Positions 47,391-57,834 are shown, counted from the stretch's first letter. The stretch is 64,000 nucleotides of DNA from Eutreptiella sp. 'Long Island Sound 2002' (GCA_964036045.1 OZ038380.1:165423872-165487871), one strand, 5' to 3'. The notes: generated from the letters alone by a model not told the origin. Program-made: numbers and translations.

Positions 47391-48820
47391 GGGGTACCCG
47401 GAGTTCGGACCCGGGACTCCCGCCATGGGTTAGGGGGTCCATGTACCACAAAAAAGTAGCCCGGACCTGGGTCCAAATCCACACACAGCACCCAGAATAC
47501 GCAAAGAAGTTTTGTCCCCCCCCCCCTCCACCCCCCTCCACCCCCCCACCCCCCCCCAAAAAGGGGTACCCGGGTACGGGGGGCTAAAGGGGTCAAAAAA
47601 CGAAAAATTCATTGGGGGATCATTTTCTCTCCTAAAATGATGATTTTACACGGGGTTGGACATCTGGTACCAGTGGCTCCCAAGGCAATGCCCCCATGTT
47701 GTACATCTGATCCACCGGGTGGAGATATGCCCAAAACAAGAAGAGGCTCCGAGGGCAGGCATCATCGTTGTTGGCAAACATTGGTTGTTGGGACAAGCAT
47801 TCTGGTGCGTACCCTACTGAGAATCTGTAACAGAACAGAATGGCACGTAAGAACATTCTCGTTGGACGTCGTGTTTGTGACGTTCCTTTCAATTGGAACA
47901 GTCACAATGCCAATCTTCCTGGGGTGTGCTGGGCACTGTAGCCATGAGGCCTTGGTGTTTTGGGAAAGTGCAGCCAAAGAAAAAAATCATGCATGCAACT
48001 GTGTCTTGTGTAAATCACACCTAGGGATGATGTGGTCTTCAAGGTACACAACTGCGCTGCAACGAAAGAGTTGACTGATCTTCCCTTTCTACATTGATTT
48101 TCGCAGAGACTGTAAGGGGCAGAACACGCCGCTGCACAATGATCCACTGAGGATTGCGTCACGGGGATTGCTTGCTCAGTCAGAGGGATTGCTTGCACAG
48201 CTGGGATAACGAGATGCGGTGGGCAGCCGGGACCCCTGTCAGGGCCCCCAAGCTGTGCATAGCAGTGCACGGAGGATGGACATTTGTCAGTAGGACGAGT
48301 TAAACGAATCTCTGGTGCCGCAACTGAAGGTGCCTGCAACACCCGATTTTCTCCTTGACCCACTGAGGGAGAGGTCAGCAACCTCCCTGCGATCCCAAGC
48401 AGCAGCAAAACGACATTGGAGTACGGCACACTGCATTGACGTCCATCAAGTCTGCCTTGGTGATCCACGCAGTAGAGCATGCGAGAACACGGGAGGGAGA
48501 AGGAGGCGCCGAGGTGGCTTTTTTTTAGCAAAACAACCAATCGTCCTTCATCTGCAATGCAGCATTGGTTAGGCACTGGCGTGTGCGCAGCAACCGCCAC
48601 CAGTGCCGCCACAGGTCACGGGCAGCAGAGAAGTATTCAGGCGTTGGGCCATGGATGCAAGCATGTGCGGTCCGTGGGAAAAATTTCTTGTGCCGCGGCA
48701 TGCTGCGGCATGCTGCGGCATGCCGCGGCATGCTTCAGCCTGCACATGTGGGTATCTACGCTTCTGTGGGAAATTGAACTCCCATGCAGGAGACAACATG
48801 CACAACACTGTTGGGCCGAA
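47391..48820. other. No recognisable gene
   Basis: The stretch opens with C-runs (47515-47570). Further on, a 236-codon minus-strand frame (48612-47902) is open but has no domain or compositional signal I recognise. A palindrome-rich cluster lies at 48698-48742. Confidence 0.55.
48698..48742. repeat. GCATGC/GCGGCATGCT palindrome cluster
   Basis: About four consecutive copies of a 10-bp word, GCGGCATGCT or close variants, each centred on the palindrome GCATGC. They are followed by CAGCCTGCACATGTGG. The same word and trailer reappear twice at 49245-49330. Confidence 0.75.
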
Positions 48821-49447
48821 TTAATCACTTTCACCATCCGGATCGTCTGTAGTGGGTTTGTTGACATACATCATAGCCAAATGGCGCAAAGTGTTGTTGC
48901 CCATATGCAAACGCTCCTTTGTCTGGATGTGGCCCATCAAACTAAACGTTCGCTCAACATGGCAAGCAGAGCGTGGTCGTCGGACAAAGAAAACAGCAAT
49001 GCTACTCAATGTAGGAAAATCGTCTTTTTTGGCATGCCACCATGCCACTCTGGCTGCAGTAGAGTCCGGCAGAGGGCTCGGGGCTGGCAGAGCAATATAC
49101 CGCACCCACTCAGATTGTGGCACATTGGGTATGTGTTTAAACAACTCAGAATAAGACATCATTTCTTTGGTCTGCAGTAGTTCTGGGTTGAAACAATTAA
49201 CTGCCGCCTGAGTCTTGCCTCGCCCGAACTCAAAAAAATGGGTGCTGCGGCATGCTGCGGCATGCTTCAAAACCCCCATGTGCAGCTCCAAAAAACGGGT
49301 GCTGCGGCATGCTGCGGCTGCACATGCTTGCATGGATGCCAGGTAAACTATGTACAAGCGCAGGGCGCACACCACCCGACCCAAAGAAGCCAGCACATAT
49401 TCCTCGATGAGTGGTGGCCTAAGACGGACGATTCCGCTTTTGGGCAA
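48821..49447 (-). pseudogene. hAT-family transposase, C-terminal dimerisation end
   Basis: The last 75 residues carry the hAT C-terminal dimerisation signature: RVAWWHAKKDDFPTLSSIA, then RRPRSACHVERTFSLMG, then MGNNTLRHLAMMYVN. The W...FP...A...P.SA..ERxFS pattern and the final Leu/Asn helix are diagnostic. Residues about 40-72 of the frame are the translated GCATGC repeat cluster, an insertion. I see no upstream RNase-H-like core or BED finger in this frame. This is therefore a 3' fragment, with no terminal inverted repeats identified. Confidence 0.82.
49238..49335. repeat. Two further GCATGC-word copies inside the hAT remnant
   Basis: GGTGCTGCGGCATGCTGCGG occurs at about 49238 and again near 49298, each followed by a short A/C-rich stretch and a CACATG or CATGTGCAG word. 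Together with 48698-48742 this makes three related clusters in 650 bp. Confidence 0.65.
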
Positions 49448-51266
49448 GTGGCTGCGGGCACGTGCGCTGCAGAAGATGTGACCCCATTGCTATCAACAAC
49501 GCCAAAGGCGGACACTGCAGCAGAAACCCTCCGCTTGCTTCCCCACGCTCTGGGTCACAGCCCCTTGTGGATCCTGGAAGGGAAAAAAAAGGGAAGCCCT
49601 CAGCCCCACGCATCTCTCGCCGCCTCTTGGACATTGGCAACTGGGTGTGACCGATCAGCCCGAGGGACCCACCGCTCTTTGCCCAAGCGCTGATACAGGT
49701 GGGGTCTGCAGACTGCAACCGAAGGAACGTCTGCGAGCGGGTGCGCCCAAACACCACTGCACTAGCGCCGAACGAATTGGAACTCACTGTTTGGCGAGGG
49801 AATCCAGGCCCCAGAAAGGGCTGACCGGTCACATGGTCGCCCTTTAGTGCAAGAGAGCACTGGCAGGACTCGGAGCATCGGATCCGGGCCGCCCGGCACC
49901 CCCCGATGCAATGCCGTGCCGTGCCCGAGGGCATTTGCTGACGAGGAGAGACCTCTGTGCCACATGCGCGGCCCGACACACGACACCGCGGCGCACCGCG
50001 ACACGACGCATGCCGGCGGCCAGGCGTAGGCCGTATGGCATCTGCCCCTGGACAGCCACAGAGAAGCGTTGTGGGCGGCCGCTCGTTGGACACTTGCTGA
50101 ACAAGAAATTGTGTTTGGGCCAGAGCAGTGCAGGGGTGTCCTTAACGGAAAAAAAAAAAGGTGTTCCGGTACCAGTTTTCCCAAAAAAGCCCGCGGGCAC
50201 TCCATGTGCTCAACCATGGCTGGTGGCGGTTGGCGGTTGGCGGTTGGCAGTTGGCAACTGGCGGTTGGTGGCGGTTGGTGGCGGTTGGCGGCGGTTGGTG
50301 GCTGGCGGTTGGTGGTTGGAGGCGGTTGGCAGTGGTTGGCAGTTGGCGGTTGGTCGCCGCTGGCGGTTGGCGGCGGTTGGTGGCTGGCGGTTGGCGGTTG
50401 ATGGGAGTTGGCGGTTGGCGGTTGGTGGTCCCTTGGGGCGGTCCTTAAGGGCTGTCCTTAGCAAAAAACAAAAAAAAAACTCGTCCCTTAAGGACCCCCC
50501 TGGAACAGTGGCAATTGTGCACTCAGCTGTGCCCCGGTGCACTTCTGGGCCCGGCCCGCAAGAACAAGGGGGCGCCCTGGCTACTGCCCGGATCACGGCT
50601 CCACGACAAGTCAAGGCGGCTGGTCGCTGTCCAGAACCGCCTGCAACGGCGGAGATTTGCCCCCAAAACCTCCAACACACACACCACCGCGGACCGATGC
50701 TCAGTGACACAAGAGGGCAAAGAGTACACAGCGCCTCGTCCGGCAGCCGCGGCAAGGCAAAGACCATCGCTGCCCCCCAGGACCATTGCCCCCAAACACA
50801 GCAACACACATGAAGCGGATACACTCACCACCGACACCCAACACCAACACCCGCCGCACACCCACACACCCACACAAACACAACACCAACACGCACCAGC
50901 AGCAAACCTTCTGTGTGCCGCTAACTCATCACCACACTCAGCGCGCTGCGTGGGCTAGGGTTGGTCCCAGCTGCTGTCACCCTATAGGACCAGCAGCCGA
51001 AGCGCCCACAAAGTGGTATGAAAAGCACCGTAAGGTAAGAATACATTGGACCATGCACAGCAAATCGTCGCATGCACTCCCCCAAAAAGGGACTGCGGGA
51101 AGGGGGGGGGCGGTTGTGTCAAATGGGGGTAATACACTGTGATAGACAGCAGTGTAGGACGTTAGCAGCCTTGCACTGAGGATGCCATGACAGCAAGATG
51201 CACGCTTGCACAAGCATCTAGTGCGCAGATGCTGTGCCAGGCAGTCTACCCCATGGCAAAATCACC
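49448..51266. other. No recognisable gene
   Basis: Several overlapping frames exist, but none carries a recognisable domain. Contents include an A-run at 50149-50158, the GGTTGGC minisatellite at 50218-50440, an A-run near 50470, and a CA-rich patch at 50850-50900. Confidence 0.55.
50218..50440. repeat. GGTTGGC-type minisatellite
   Basis: About 220 bp of imperfect 6-9-bp units such as GGTTGGC, GGCGGTTGGC and GGTTGGTGGC on the plus strand. Frequent GG pairs give a G-rich strand. Translation gives Gly-Trp or Ala-Val-Gly repeats by composition only. Confidence 0.9.
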
Positions 51267-51458
51267 TCAGATGACCTCTACCTTCGCGGGACTGAGGCGC
51301 TTGGCCTGCAGATTCTTCGTTGCTGCCTTCACAGCTTCCTCGGCCAACATGCTGCAATGAAGCTTGACAAGGGGCAGCAACAGCTCCGCAGCAATCTCCT
51401 TGTTTGTCAGCATGGCAGCCTCCTCCAGTGTCTTCCCCTTCAGGTGCTCAGTGACCAA
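51267..51458 (-). CDS. ISCU/IscU-type Fe-S scaffold, C-terminal fragment
   Basis: About 55 residues match the C-terminal part of ISCU, the scaffold on which NFS1-derived sulphur and iron assemble [2Fe-2S] clusters. Visible segments are LVTEHLKGKTLEEAAMLTN, then IAAELLLPLVKLHCSMLAEE. The Cys in LHCSML is the conserved third cluster ligand. The other two ligands (in GAPACGD and FGCGSA) are absent because the sequence upstream of LVTEH has no ISCU similarity in any minus-strand frame before the reductase gene. A splice acceptor at CACTGAG (exon from 51446) and a donor at GCGAAG before GTAGAG are possible. It is either one exon of a gene with distant exons, or a partial copy. Confidence 0.7.
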   Translation of the reverse strand: MVTEHLKGKTLEEAAMLTNKEIAAELLLPLVKLHCSMLAEEAVKAATKNLQAKRLSPAKVEVI

Positions 51459-51719
51459 ACATGGAGGCCGTGGCCGAGAAAGAAGACATCCCAAGCCGAG
51501 TATTGAAAAGTACAGCCATTCGCATGAAACAAGCTCACATGGATGTTCATGATGTCAATTTCCGTGTACGGGCATGTAAGGCCTTGGGGGGGCCGAAGGT
51601 GGGAAAGCGGTGGAGCTTCGAGACAATCCAGACACAAGGAGAAGAACAAAGTTCGGTGGCAAAATTGAATGGTGCCCTGCACACGCTCCGAACGCCACGA
51701 TCAGCGGAGACGCAAGCAC

Positions 51720-54700
51720 TCAAGTTGTCTCCGCACGTTTGCCTTGCCACCACTCTGGGGGCCGCGCTTTGATGAACTGGACAATTTTCCTGATGTAATC
51801 TGCAGAAACCGGAGGGAGGGGGCCCACCACCTTCTGCGTGGCGGTGTCCGATTGATTGGTGTCAAAGTTGTTCGGGGTCCTCCTGTTCAGGCTATCGAGA
51901 AGAGGAGCCAAGGGGAAGGTCTCAGGATTGGCTTGCGATGCCTCGACGCACAACCGAACCCATTCTCTGTAATGGACCGAGCTCGTGGCAGTGGCCTCCG
52001 GAGACGGGGAGGGCCTTTGGAGCTCGGCAGCGACCCACTGCCACACCCGTTGCATGGACGCGCCGCCGGCCGAGTTGGCGAAATGGGTACACTTGACCCC
52101 ACGATCGTTCTTGAGCACCAATGCCGCCATCCCGTCGGCAACTGCGTCCACGGGGTTTAGGACCATGGCAATCTGAGGAGGGACGCTTGCTTCTGCCGGC
52201 ACACGGTTCAGTACCACCGCTGAGCCGAGGATTCTTGAAACAAAGTTGTTCTTTTGACAAGATCCGGTGGCCGTGTTGGGGCCAATCATTCCCACGCGGT
52301 GAACGCTGACCTGCAGCCCTTGAGCCCGAGCCGCGTCACACAACTGCTCTGCAACTAACTTAGATGCAACGTAGCCGCTCAAGGAATTCAAAACCTCAGC
52401 ATCGAGGTGCCACGAAGAGGGAGGCCCATGGAGCGCCAGGTCTTCGTCAACGAGTGCACTGGGGCTCTTGGTCTTGGCGGTAGCAACATTCGTACCCTTA
52501 GCACCAAAAGCTTTAGAGCTGGTACTTCGACGAAGAGCAAACTGCTTCGTTGCCCGCTCAACCGCAGCGCAAACACTCAACGTACTGCAATGGTGATATG
52601 AGCACTCCACGCCGACTAGAGTCTTGGTTGTTACAAGGCAGAATTGGATAGCAGCTTTCACCAGCTCCACATTACCGTCTCGGCAAGCTTCATAGTCACT
52701 GATGTAGTCGACAACCGATGCCGCGTTGACCACAGAAGTTGGAGGCAAGGGTGCCAGGACACCCGCAAAGGATTCATCGCTGAGTCCGAGGTTGGGCCTT
52801 GAGATAATCATCGTAGACAACACAACAAGCCTATTGCTCGCAAAGGCTTCTTCTACCAGCCCCCTAGGAATGCAAGCCTCCTCTAGTGCGGACAGAAGCC
52901 GTGCTACAGCTTCATCCTTGTCAGCAGCACGGATGATGCAGATGAGTGTTTTCCCTGACCCCTTCAAGGCGTTCAGAAGGGAGACAATAAGAAACCTCCC
53001 GAGCCATCCAGTTGCACCGAGCAAGACTACTGAGGTGCTGCTCGGGTTGATAGCCTCCGTCGAGAAACTTGCAACAGCGGTAGACAAAGACTCTGGCAGG
53101 GTAGCCTGAGCTCTCCACCATGAGGCAGGCTTGTCCTTCCGTTTGAGAGATGGAGGGATCTTGCATGTGGAGCCCCGGGACGTTGAGGTAACATCTACCC
53201 CTTCCATCTCCACGACTGCTGCAACAATTTCGCCGATTGGAGTTCTGCCTCCGGCCAAGTAGCGGATAGGAACGTCCACATGAAACTTCTTGGCAACGGC
53301 ATGTTGTACGCGGGCGACCTGCAACGAGTCAACCCCAAGTTCACACAGCGTGCTACTCATGGGTTGAGTAAAGGCAGATGGGTCACTGGATGGATCTGGC
53401 ACGCTCACTCCGACACAGGAGAGCATTTCGGTGGCAACCTGCCTTGTGCGACTCCGCGAGGGCGAGACGGTGTCTGACTGCGAAGGGCTTGTAGCCATAG
53501 CACTATCCTCCTCAACCTCTTCGACGATGCCATCCATCAAGGCACGAAGGCGATCAGCATACACTGCGAGTACACCGCCACGGCAAGGCTTTTGGGAGAT
53601 GGTGAGCAAACCATTTGAAGTTGAGAAAGGCTCGTCCGCCAGGAGAAGCTTCTTGGGGATCTCGAATGGCTTCAGACCAGATGCAGCTCCTTCCCTCCGA
53701 AACTCATCGTGGACTTGATTGAAGAATCGCCGCTTCGGTGCTGGGTTTTCCTTGAGCCATTTGGTTGCTTCTGAGACAGTATCACACTTTCCCGCGTTTG
53801 CCATGAGCTTCTGAGTGGCGAGGGGATTTGGGACAACGACGGCCACAACAAAGTCATGCACTGCCGAAGCATGGACAAACACTTGACTCACACTAGGGCA
53901 GCTACTAAGTTCGTCGCCAAGGGCACCAGGTGTGACGAATTGACCTTGAGGGAGCTTCACAAAGTTGGCTAGTCGATCAATAATCCTAAATGTCTTCTTA
54001 TCGGGTTGAATCTCGACAATGTCACCAGTCGAGATGTACCCATCACTTCGATGCATCTGAACGGCAGTCTTGGACGCATAATCGTTCGCGCTGAGTTTCG
54101 TCTTGACCAGAAGCAGACCTCGACCGTAAGGCTTATTGAAGGTGTAGTATCCCATTTCCGGCACACTCTCGACTCTGAAGTCGGTCGTATGGGCCATGGT
54201 CAGCCAACCATCACCATTGCCTTTGCCAATCATGCCCACCTCCGTAGTTCCGTAAGAGTCCAGTACCTTGTCTTTCCAAACCTCTCTCATCCATTGCAGA
54301 ATAGCAGGGCAGGAACTCGCTCCGCCCACCACGATCGCACCGCAAGCTCTGAAGGCCGTTTGGAAGCGGCTAGTCACTGCCTTGACAGCTGCAGCACGGT
54401 TAGCTTTGACTTCCACAGCAAAGCCAGCCGCAGTACCCTTTCTTGTGGCGTTCACCCTACTCTCAACTTCATGTTCAAACCGCTCCTTCATAGAGCGGAA
54501 GACATGAGGCACTGAACTGAAGAAAGTGGGATTGACAGCTTCAGCATCTTCGAAGAGGTGTGCAGGATTCCGATTAATTGCAAGTTGTCCTCCCTCCATC
54601 ATCGTGTCGAACATGTGTCGGTAGCCTGTCATCCAAGCAATGGATTCATGGAGGAGCATGCAAGAGCCTTGGGAGTATCGAAGAGTTTTGAGGCAACGCT

Positions 54701-55766
54701 CACACCACACGTCATCGGTAAAGGTGGCAGCCTTCAAGGTGCCTGTCGATCCTGAGGTGAAGACCATGGTAAAGATGGAGGCTGCTTCTGACTTCTTCGT
54801 AGCCTTTGGAGGACGGCAGCGGAGGAATTGTTCAGCAACTGTAATCCTCTTTTCCTTCTCAGCCTTTTGCTGCGCATCATTCACTTTCTGCAGAGGTTTT
54901 GGCTCCCCTTCCCGTTGTTCTCCTTCATCAGTTGGCGGGGCCGCAATTGCAACAACTTCTGGCAGTGTTTTAAGCCCAGCACTCAAGACACCCTCTTCTC
55001 CAATGGAGACACATCCCTCAAAGGAAAAATCTCCAAGGATGAAACCTAGAATCAAACTGGCAAGTTGTGGCGCTTTGTATGAAGGGCAGCCACCTCTCGT
55101 CCACAGGAGCACCTCCAGCATCTTTTGATACTGCGAGTTACATTCTCTACTCGTCGTTAATGGAACGAGCAGGGGAATCGGATCTGTGGCTGACGAAGAA
55201 GGTGCTCCACAGATGACATCGGTCCAGCTGCCTGTCGTTGTGTTGTCACAAATGACTGCGCTAAGTTTTGCCACTTGGATCACTGCACAGATATCCTCCA
55301 TCGACAGCGTAGGTGCGAGGGGCACCATGATGCAGCCCTTGATGGATCCCCCAAGCAGAGCTAAGATAGCGTCGATCCCGTTTGTGGCTGCAACTCCAAC
55401 AACAAGCCTCAAGTCAGTTGACAGGTCTGCGTTGGACATTAAACTCTTCTCTAGCCCAAGACCGAAGGCAAGAGCCCTCCAACCGGCATCGTTGTAGCTA
55501 AGCCAAGTAAATTTCCCATGGAGTTGTTCGAATTCAGCTCTAGTCGAAGCGCAAGAGGTTTGATGGGAGGTGGAGGAGGCAGCAGTATTTTCGGGTGCCG
55601 GGGGCTCGGCTAGCGTCCTTTCGCCTAGGCACGGCCTTTCTCCTCTCATCGTCATTGCCTTCAGTATCTTTTCTGCAGCATACTTGGAGCGGAGGATTGC
55701 CATGTTCGCCTGCTCAATATCCGTGACGGGCTTGTTGCCGAGAGTTCTCCTGACACTTCGTGACAT
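51720..55766 (-). CDS. Carboxylic-acid-reductase-like A-PCP-R enzyme
   Basis: A single open frame encodes adenylation, carrier and reductase domains, as in carboxylic acid reductases and Lys2-like enzymes. These activate an acid with ATP, load it on phosphopantetheine and reduce it with NADPH to an aldehyde. Numbering here is from the first Met at 55844. I prefer Met27 (55766, context GATCAGTATGTC), giving 1,348 residues; bacterial CARs have about 1,170. Adenylation: FTSGSTGTLKA (362-372), YGTTE (531-535), YISTGD (603-608), IDRLANFVKLPQGQF (622-636) and NGLLT...K (745-752). Carrier: ELGVDSL with Ser840. Reductase: GATGWLG (943-949), and Y1158-x3-K1162 in GYVASKL. All key residues are present and there is no intron. 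Its moderate GC content contrasts with the GC-rich GST gene. The substrate cannot be inferred; a fatty or aryl acid is possible. Confidence 0.88.
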   Translation of the reverse strand: MSRSVRRTLGNKPVTDIEQANMAILRSKYAAEKILKAMTMRGERPCLGERTLAEPPAPENTAASSTSHQTSCASTRAEFEQLHGKFTWLSYNDAGWRALAFGLGLEKSLMSNADLSTDLRLVVGVAATNGIDAILALLGGSIKGCIMVPLAPTLSMEDICAVIQVAKLSAVICDNTTTGSWTDVICGAPSSSATDPIPLLVPLTTSRECNSQYQKMLEVLLWTRGGCPSYKAPQLASLILGFILGDFSFEGCVSIGEEGVLSAGLKTLPEVVAIAAPPTDEGEQREGEPKPLQKVNDAQQKAEKEKRITVAEQFLRCRPPKATKKSEAASIFTMVFTSGSTGTLKAATFTDDVWCERCLKTLRYSQGSCMLLHESIAWMTGYRHMFDTMMEGGQLAINRNPAHLFEDAEAVNPTFFSSVPHVFRSMKERFEHEVESRVNATRKGTAAGFAVEVKANRAAAVKAVTSRFQTAFRACGAIVVGGASSCPAILQWMREVWKDKVLDSYGTTEVGMIGKGNGDGWLTMAHTTDFRVESVPEMGYYTFNKPYGRGLLLVKTKLSANDYASKTAVQMHRSDGYISTGDIVEIQPDKKTFRIIDRLANFVKLPQGQFVTPGALGDELSSCPSVSQVFVHASAVHDFVVAVVVPNPLATQKLMANAGKCDTVSEATKWLKENPAPKRRFFNQVHDEFRREGAASGLKPFEIPKKLLLADEPFSTSNGLLTISQKPCRGGVLAVYADRLRALMDGIVEEVEEDSAMATSPSQSDTVSPSRSRTRQVATEMLSCVGVSVPDPSSDPSAFTQPMSSTLCELGVDSLQVARVQHAVAKKFHVDVPIRYLAGGRTPIGEIVAAVVEMEGVDVTSTSRGSTCKIPPSLKRKDKPASWWRAQATLPESLSTAVASFSTEAINPSSTSVVLLGATGWLGRFLIVSLLNALKGSGKTLICIIRAADKDEAVARLLSALEEACIPRGLVEEAFASNRLVVLSTMIISRPNLGLSDESFAGVLAPLPPTSVVNAASVVDYISDYEACRDGNVELVKAAIQFCLVTTKTLVGVECSYHHCSTLSVCAAVERATKQFALRRSTSSKAFGAKGTNVATAKTKSPSALVDEDLALHGPPSSWHLDAEVLNSLSGYVASKLVAEQLCDAARAQGLQVSVHRVGMIGPNTATGSCQKNNFVSRILGSAVVLNRVPAEASVPPQIAMVLNPVDAVADGMAALVLKNDRGVKCTHFANSAGGASMQRVWQWVAAELQRPSPSPEATATSSVHYREWVRLCVEASQANPETFPLAPLLDSLNRRTPNNFDTNQSDTATQKVVGPLPPVSADYIRKIVQFIKARPPEWWQGKRAETT

Positions 55767-56676
55767 ACTGATCCTCCTTTTCCAATACACGAGAGAACAA
55801 AGGAGCTGAAATCCATTAATTGTGAGGAATACTCTGAGAAGCAAGGACGTTCACAAAGAACACAAACCTGAAAAGAATGGCTCGGTACGTCCTGAAAGAA
55901 TAAGTTGGTTTGTACAAATTGAGGGGACTTACCCAATCAGTTGAAGCTTAGTTGTCACCTTTTATGCCTCACACTCTAATGTGTTACTTTCTTTTCTACT
56001 GCGTGCAGTGACTAAATAAAGCTGGGACAGCATCCTCCGATCCGCTGATACAATCACTGAAGACAATCGGTGTTTCAATAGGGGAGCTCGAGGTGCACAG
56101 TCTGGTGTATCTTATTTTCCAACTCAGACCAGGTTGAACCTCAAACGCATACTTGACTTCGACAACACTGACAACATACTCTTGTGTGGCTGAAATACAA
56201 TGAAACAATGAGGAATGCAAATCGCAGAACACATGAAATGTACCAATGTGACCCCGAGTGAGATACGGCTGCAGGTACTTGCAACTGTGTTGAAATCCAG
56301 GCACATTTTTGCTTTTTCCCCTTTCCTTGCGTTGCTGAAAATTAGACCCAGACAGGGTAAGCTGAAGAGGGGAGGAAGCCCAAGCGGGGGGGCCAGAGAG
56401 GCACACGGGCTGATTTTCAGCGTTGTGACCCCCACCACGCTCTCGTAGACCCCCGAAGTGTCACGGCGTCTCCGCCCCCCTCGCGGGCAAAATGAACCCC
56501 TTGGCCTGCCGAGGCACTTGGGGCAACAGATAGCGCCTTTCAACACACAGGAAAGAAATTTGCTCAAATCAATAAGAAACGAATATTCCGAAGAAGCGGC
56601 ACAATCTATGGCGCCTGTATTTGACAGTAAAAAATGTGACTCCTGAAAAAAAAAATTGTCATGTCCTGTAATTTCA

Positions 56677-56880
56677 TTGCGGTAAATGCGTACAAAATTT
56701 TTTTGCGGTAAGTCGTGTAAATTATAACAAAAAATCGAATTTTATTGCGGTAAATGCGTGCAATTTTTTTTGTGGTAAGTCGTGTGAATTATTAAAAAAA
56801 AAATCCTTTGGGTTAAATGTGTGTAATTATTTTTTTTGCAGTATGTAAAGTAAATTATTTCAAAAAAAATGGAAAAATTG
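56677..56880. repeat. AT-rich tandem repeat, ~68-bp unit, three copies
   Basis: The word TTGCGGTAAATGCGT starts units at 56677 and 56745, and a third diverged unit follows as GGGTTAAATGTGTG. Within each unit the related word GCGGTAAGTCGTGT recurs, so the unit is itself an old duplication. Runs of A and T separate the words. Confidence 0.85.
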
Positions 56881-57048
56881 AAAGAAATGCAACTTGTGCA
56901 ATACATGCGCAATATGTACAATTGCCGGTACGGCACCCCATAGCGACCTTAAGGATGGGACGCCGAGTTCACAATGCACCTAGTGCACTGTGTGGCCACC
57001 AATTAGTTGGGACTCGGCCAACACAGCATACTATCATATAGTGTCATT

Positions 57049-57170
57049 GGCACTAGAAACAAAATCAGGCCCAAGAAAAGAGTTCTCACAGGGCCATGGC
57101 CAACATCCAGTGTGCCGGCACTGGGAACAAAATCAGGCTCAAGAAAAGAGTTGTGATAGGGCCATGGCCA
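57049..57170. repeat. 68-bp tandem duplication
   Basis: GGCACTAGAAACAAAATCAG at 57049 and its near-copy starting GGCACTGGGAACAAAATCAG at 57117 each continue into CAAGAAAAGAGTT and GGGCCATGGCCAACAT. The offset is 68 bp, with a handful of substitutions. Confidence 0.85.
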
Positions 57171-57442
57171 ACATTAGTGCCACCATTTTAGGCCACCAAG
57201 GCACTAGGATGGGGCCAACATAATAGCATGCTTATACACTCCACCATTCGTACACCAAACAGGGGGAGGAAAATATAGCCCACAAAACATGCACCTCCTA
57301 CAAGTAGTTGCAGGACACACGCTTGTAGACAAAATCAGCTTTTGTGTCACTGGACTTTTGTTTCCCGCGGCGTTTGTCGCCACCCTAAACATCAACTTCA
57401 TTGTGTGTGCCAGTTTTGCCATCAATGTCATATGTACATCGT

Positions 57443-57649
57443 TTATGTACAATGTCCCTCACGGGGGTGGTCCATGTAGTGGGCTGAGCTTGAAGAATTC
57501 CCATTTGTGTCACTGGACTTGGGGTTCGCACCACGATTGGTGTTCAATTGACAAGCGGCGCGCACATCTGCTAGTAGCTGCTTGGCCACCTCATTGATGA
57601 AAGGTTGGTCACGCTCCAGCTGGCCAGATGCATCTGTCAGGTAGCCGTC
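57443..57649 (-). pseudogene. 3' part of an ORF interrupted by the YR retroelement
   Basis: The minus-strand frame DGYLTDASGQLERDQPFINE runs on to a stop at 57443. Across the retroelement, the sequence 62775-62707 (ATG, then PTEGDTRPKVLIRGEWRKVP) joins to it in phase when the element is removed, giving about 91 residues. The frame upstream of that ATG is closed by a TAA (62782-62784). I do not recognise the protein. It may be part of the Ulp1-bearing transposon further right. Confidence 0.5.
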
Positions 57650-57650
57650 C

Positions 57651-57765
57651 GTTTCGGTATGTGCATGCCCTGCCCTGCACCGCCCTGCACTGCCCTGCAC
57701 CTCCCTGCACTACACTCCAGGACTCCTGCACTACATTCAACCACAGTATTTGCAGGCCCCTTGGG
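57651..57765. repeat. YR element terminal repeat B2
   Basis: 115 bp starting GTTTCGGTATGTGCATGCCC and ending GGCCCCTTGGG, identical to 57967-58081 as far as I can read. It contains CCCTGCAC-type short tandem units. This is the outer 3' end of the element. Confidence 0.9.
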
Positions 57766-57834
57766 GGCACGATGATGGCCCACGTACGCGCTTATAGCGC
57801 CACATAGTACATTGTCCGGCCGTTCTCCCGGGCG

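Larger units (their letters stand above)
55767..57442. other. Upstream region of the reductase gene, no recognised gene
   Basis: 55767-56600 is moderate-GC sequence that may include the 5' UTR and promoter of the reductase gene. An upstream in-frame Met at 55844 precedes a TTTCAG word that could be an acceptor. 56640-56880 is AT-rich with tandem repeats, and 57049-57170 holds a second tandem repeat. No coding domain is seen. Confidence 0.55.

Noticed and set aside
47902-48612. A 236-codon minus-strand ORF as a gene
   Set aside because: It has no recognisable domain or supporting context and lies in a region of transposon remains.
50210-50824. A 204-codon minus-strand ORF across the GGTTGGC minisatellite
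   Set aside because: Half of it is the translated minisatellite and the rest has no domain.
55996-56567. Overlapping 136- and 147-codon minus-strand ORFs upstream of the reductase gene
   Set aside because: They share the same DNA in different frames, neither has a recognisable motif, and they are likely upstream non-coding sequence.
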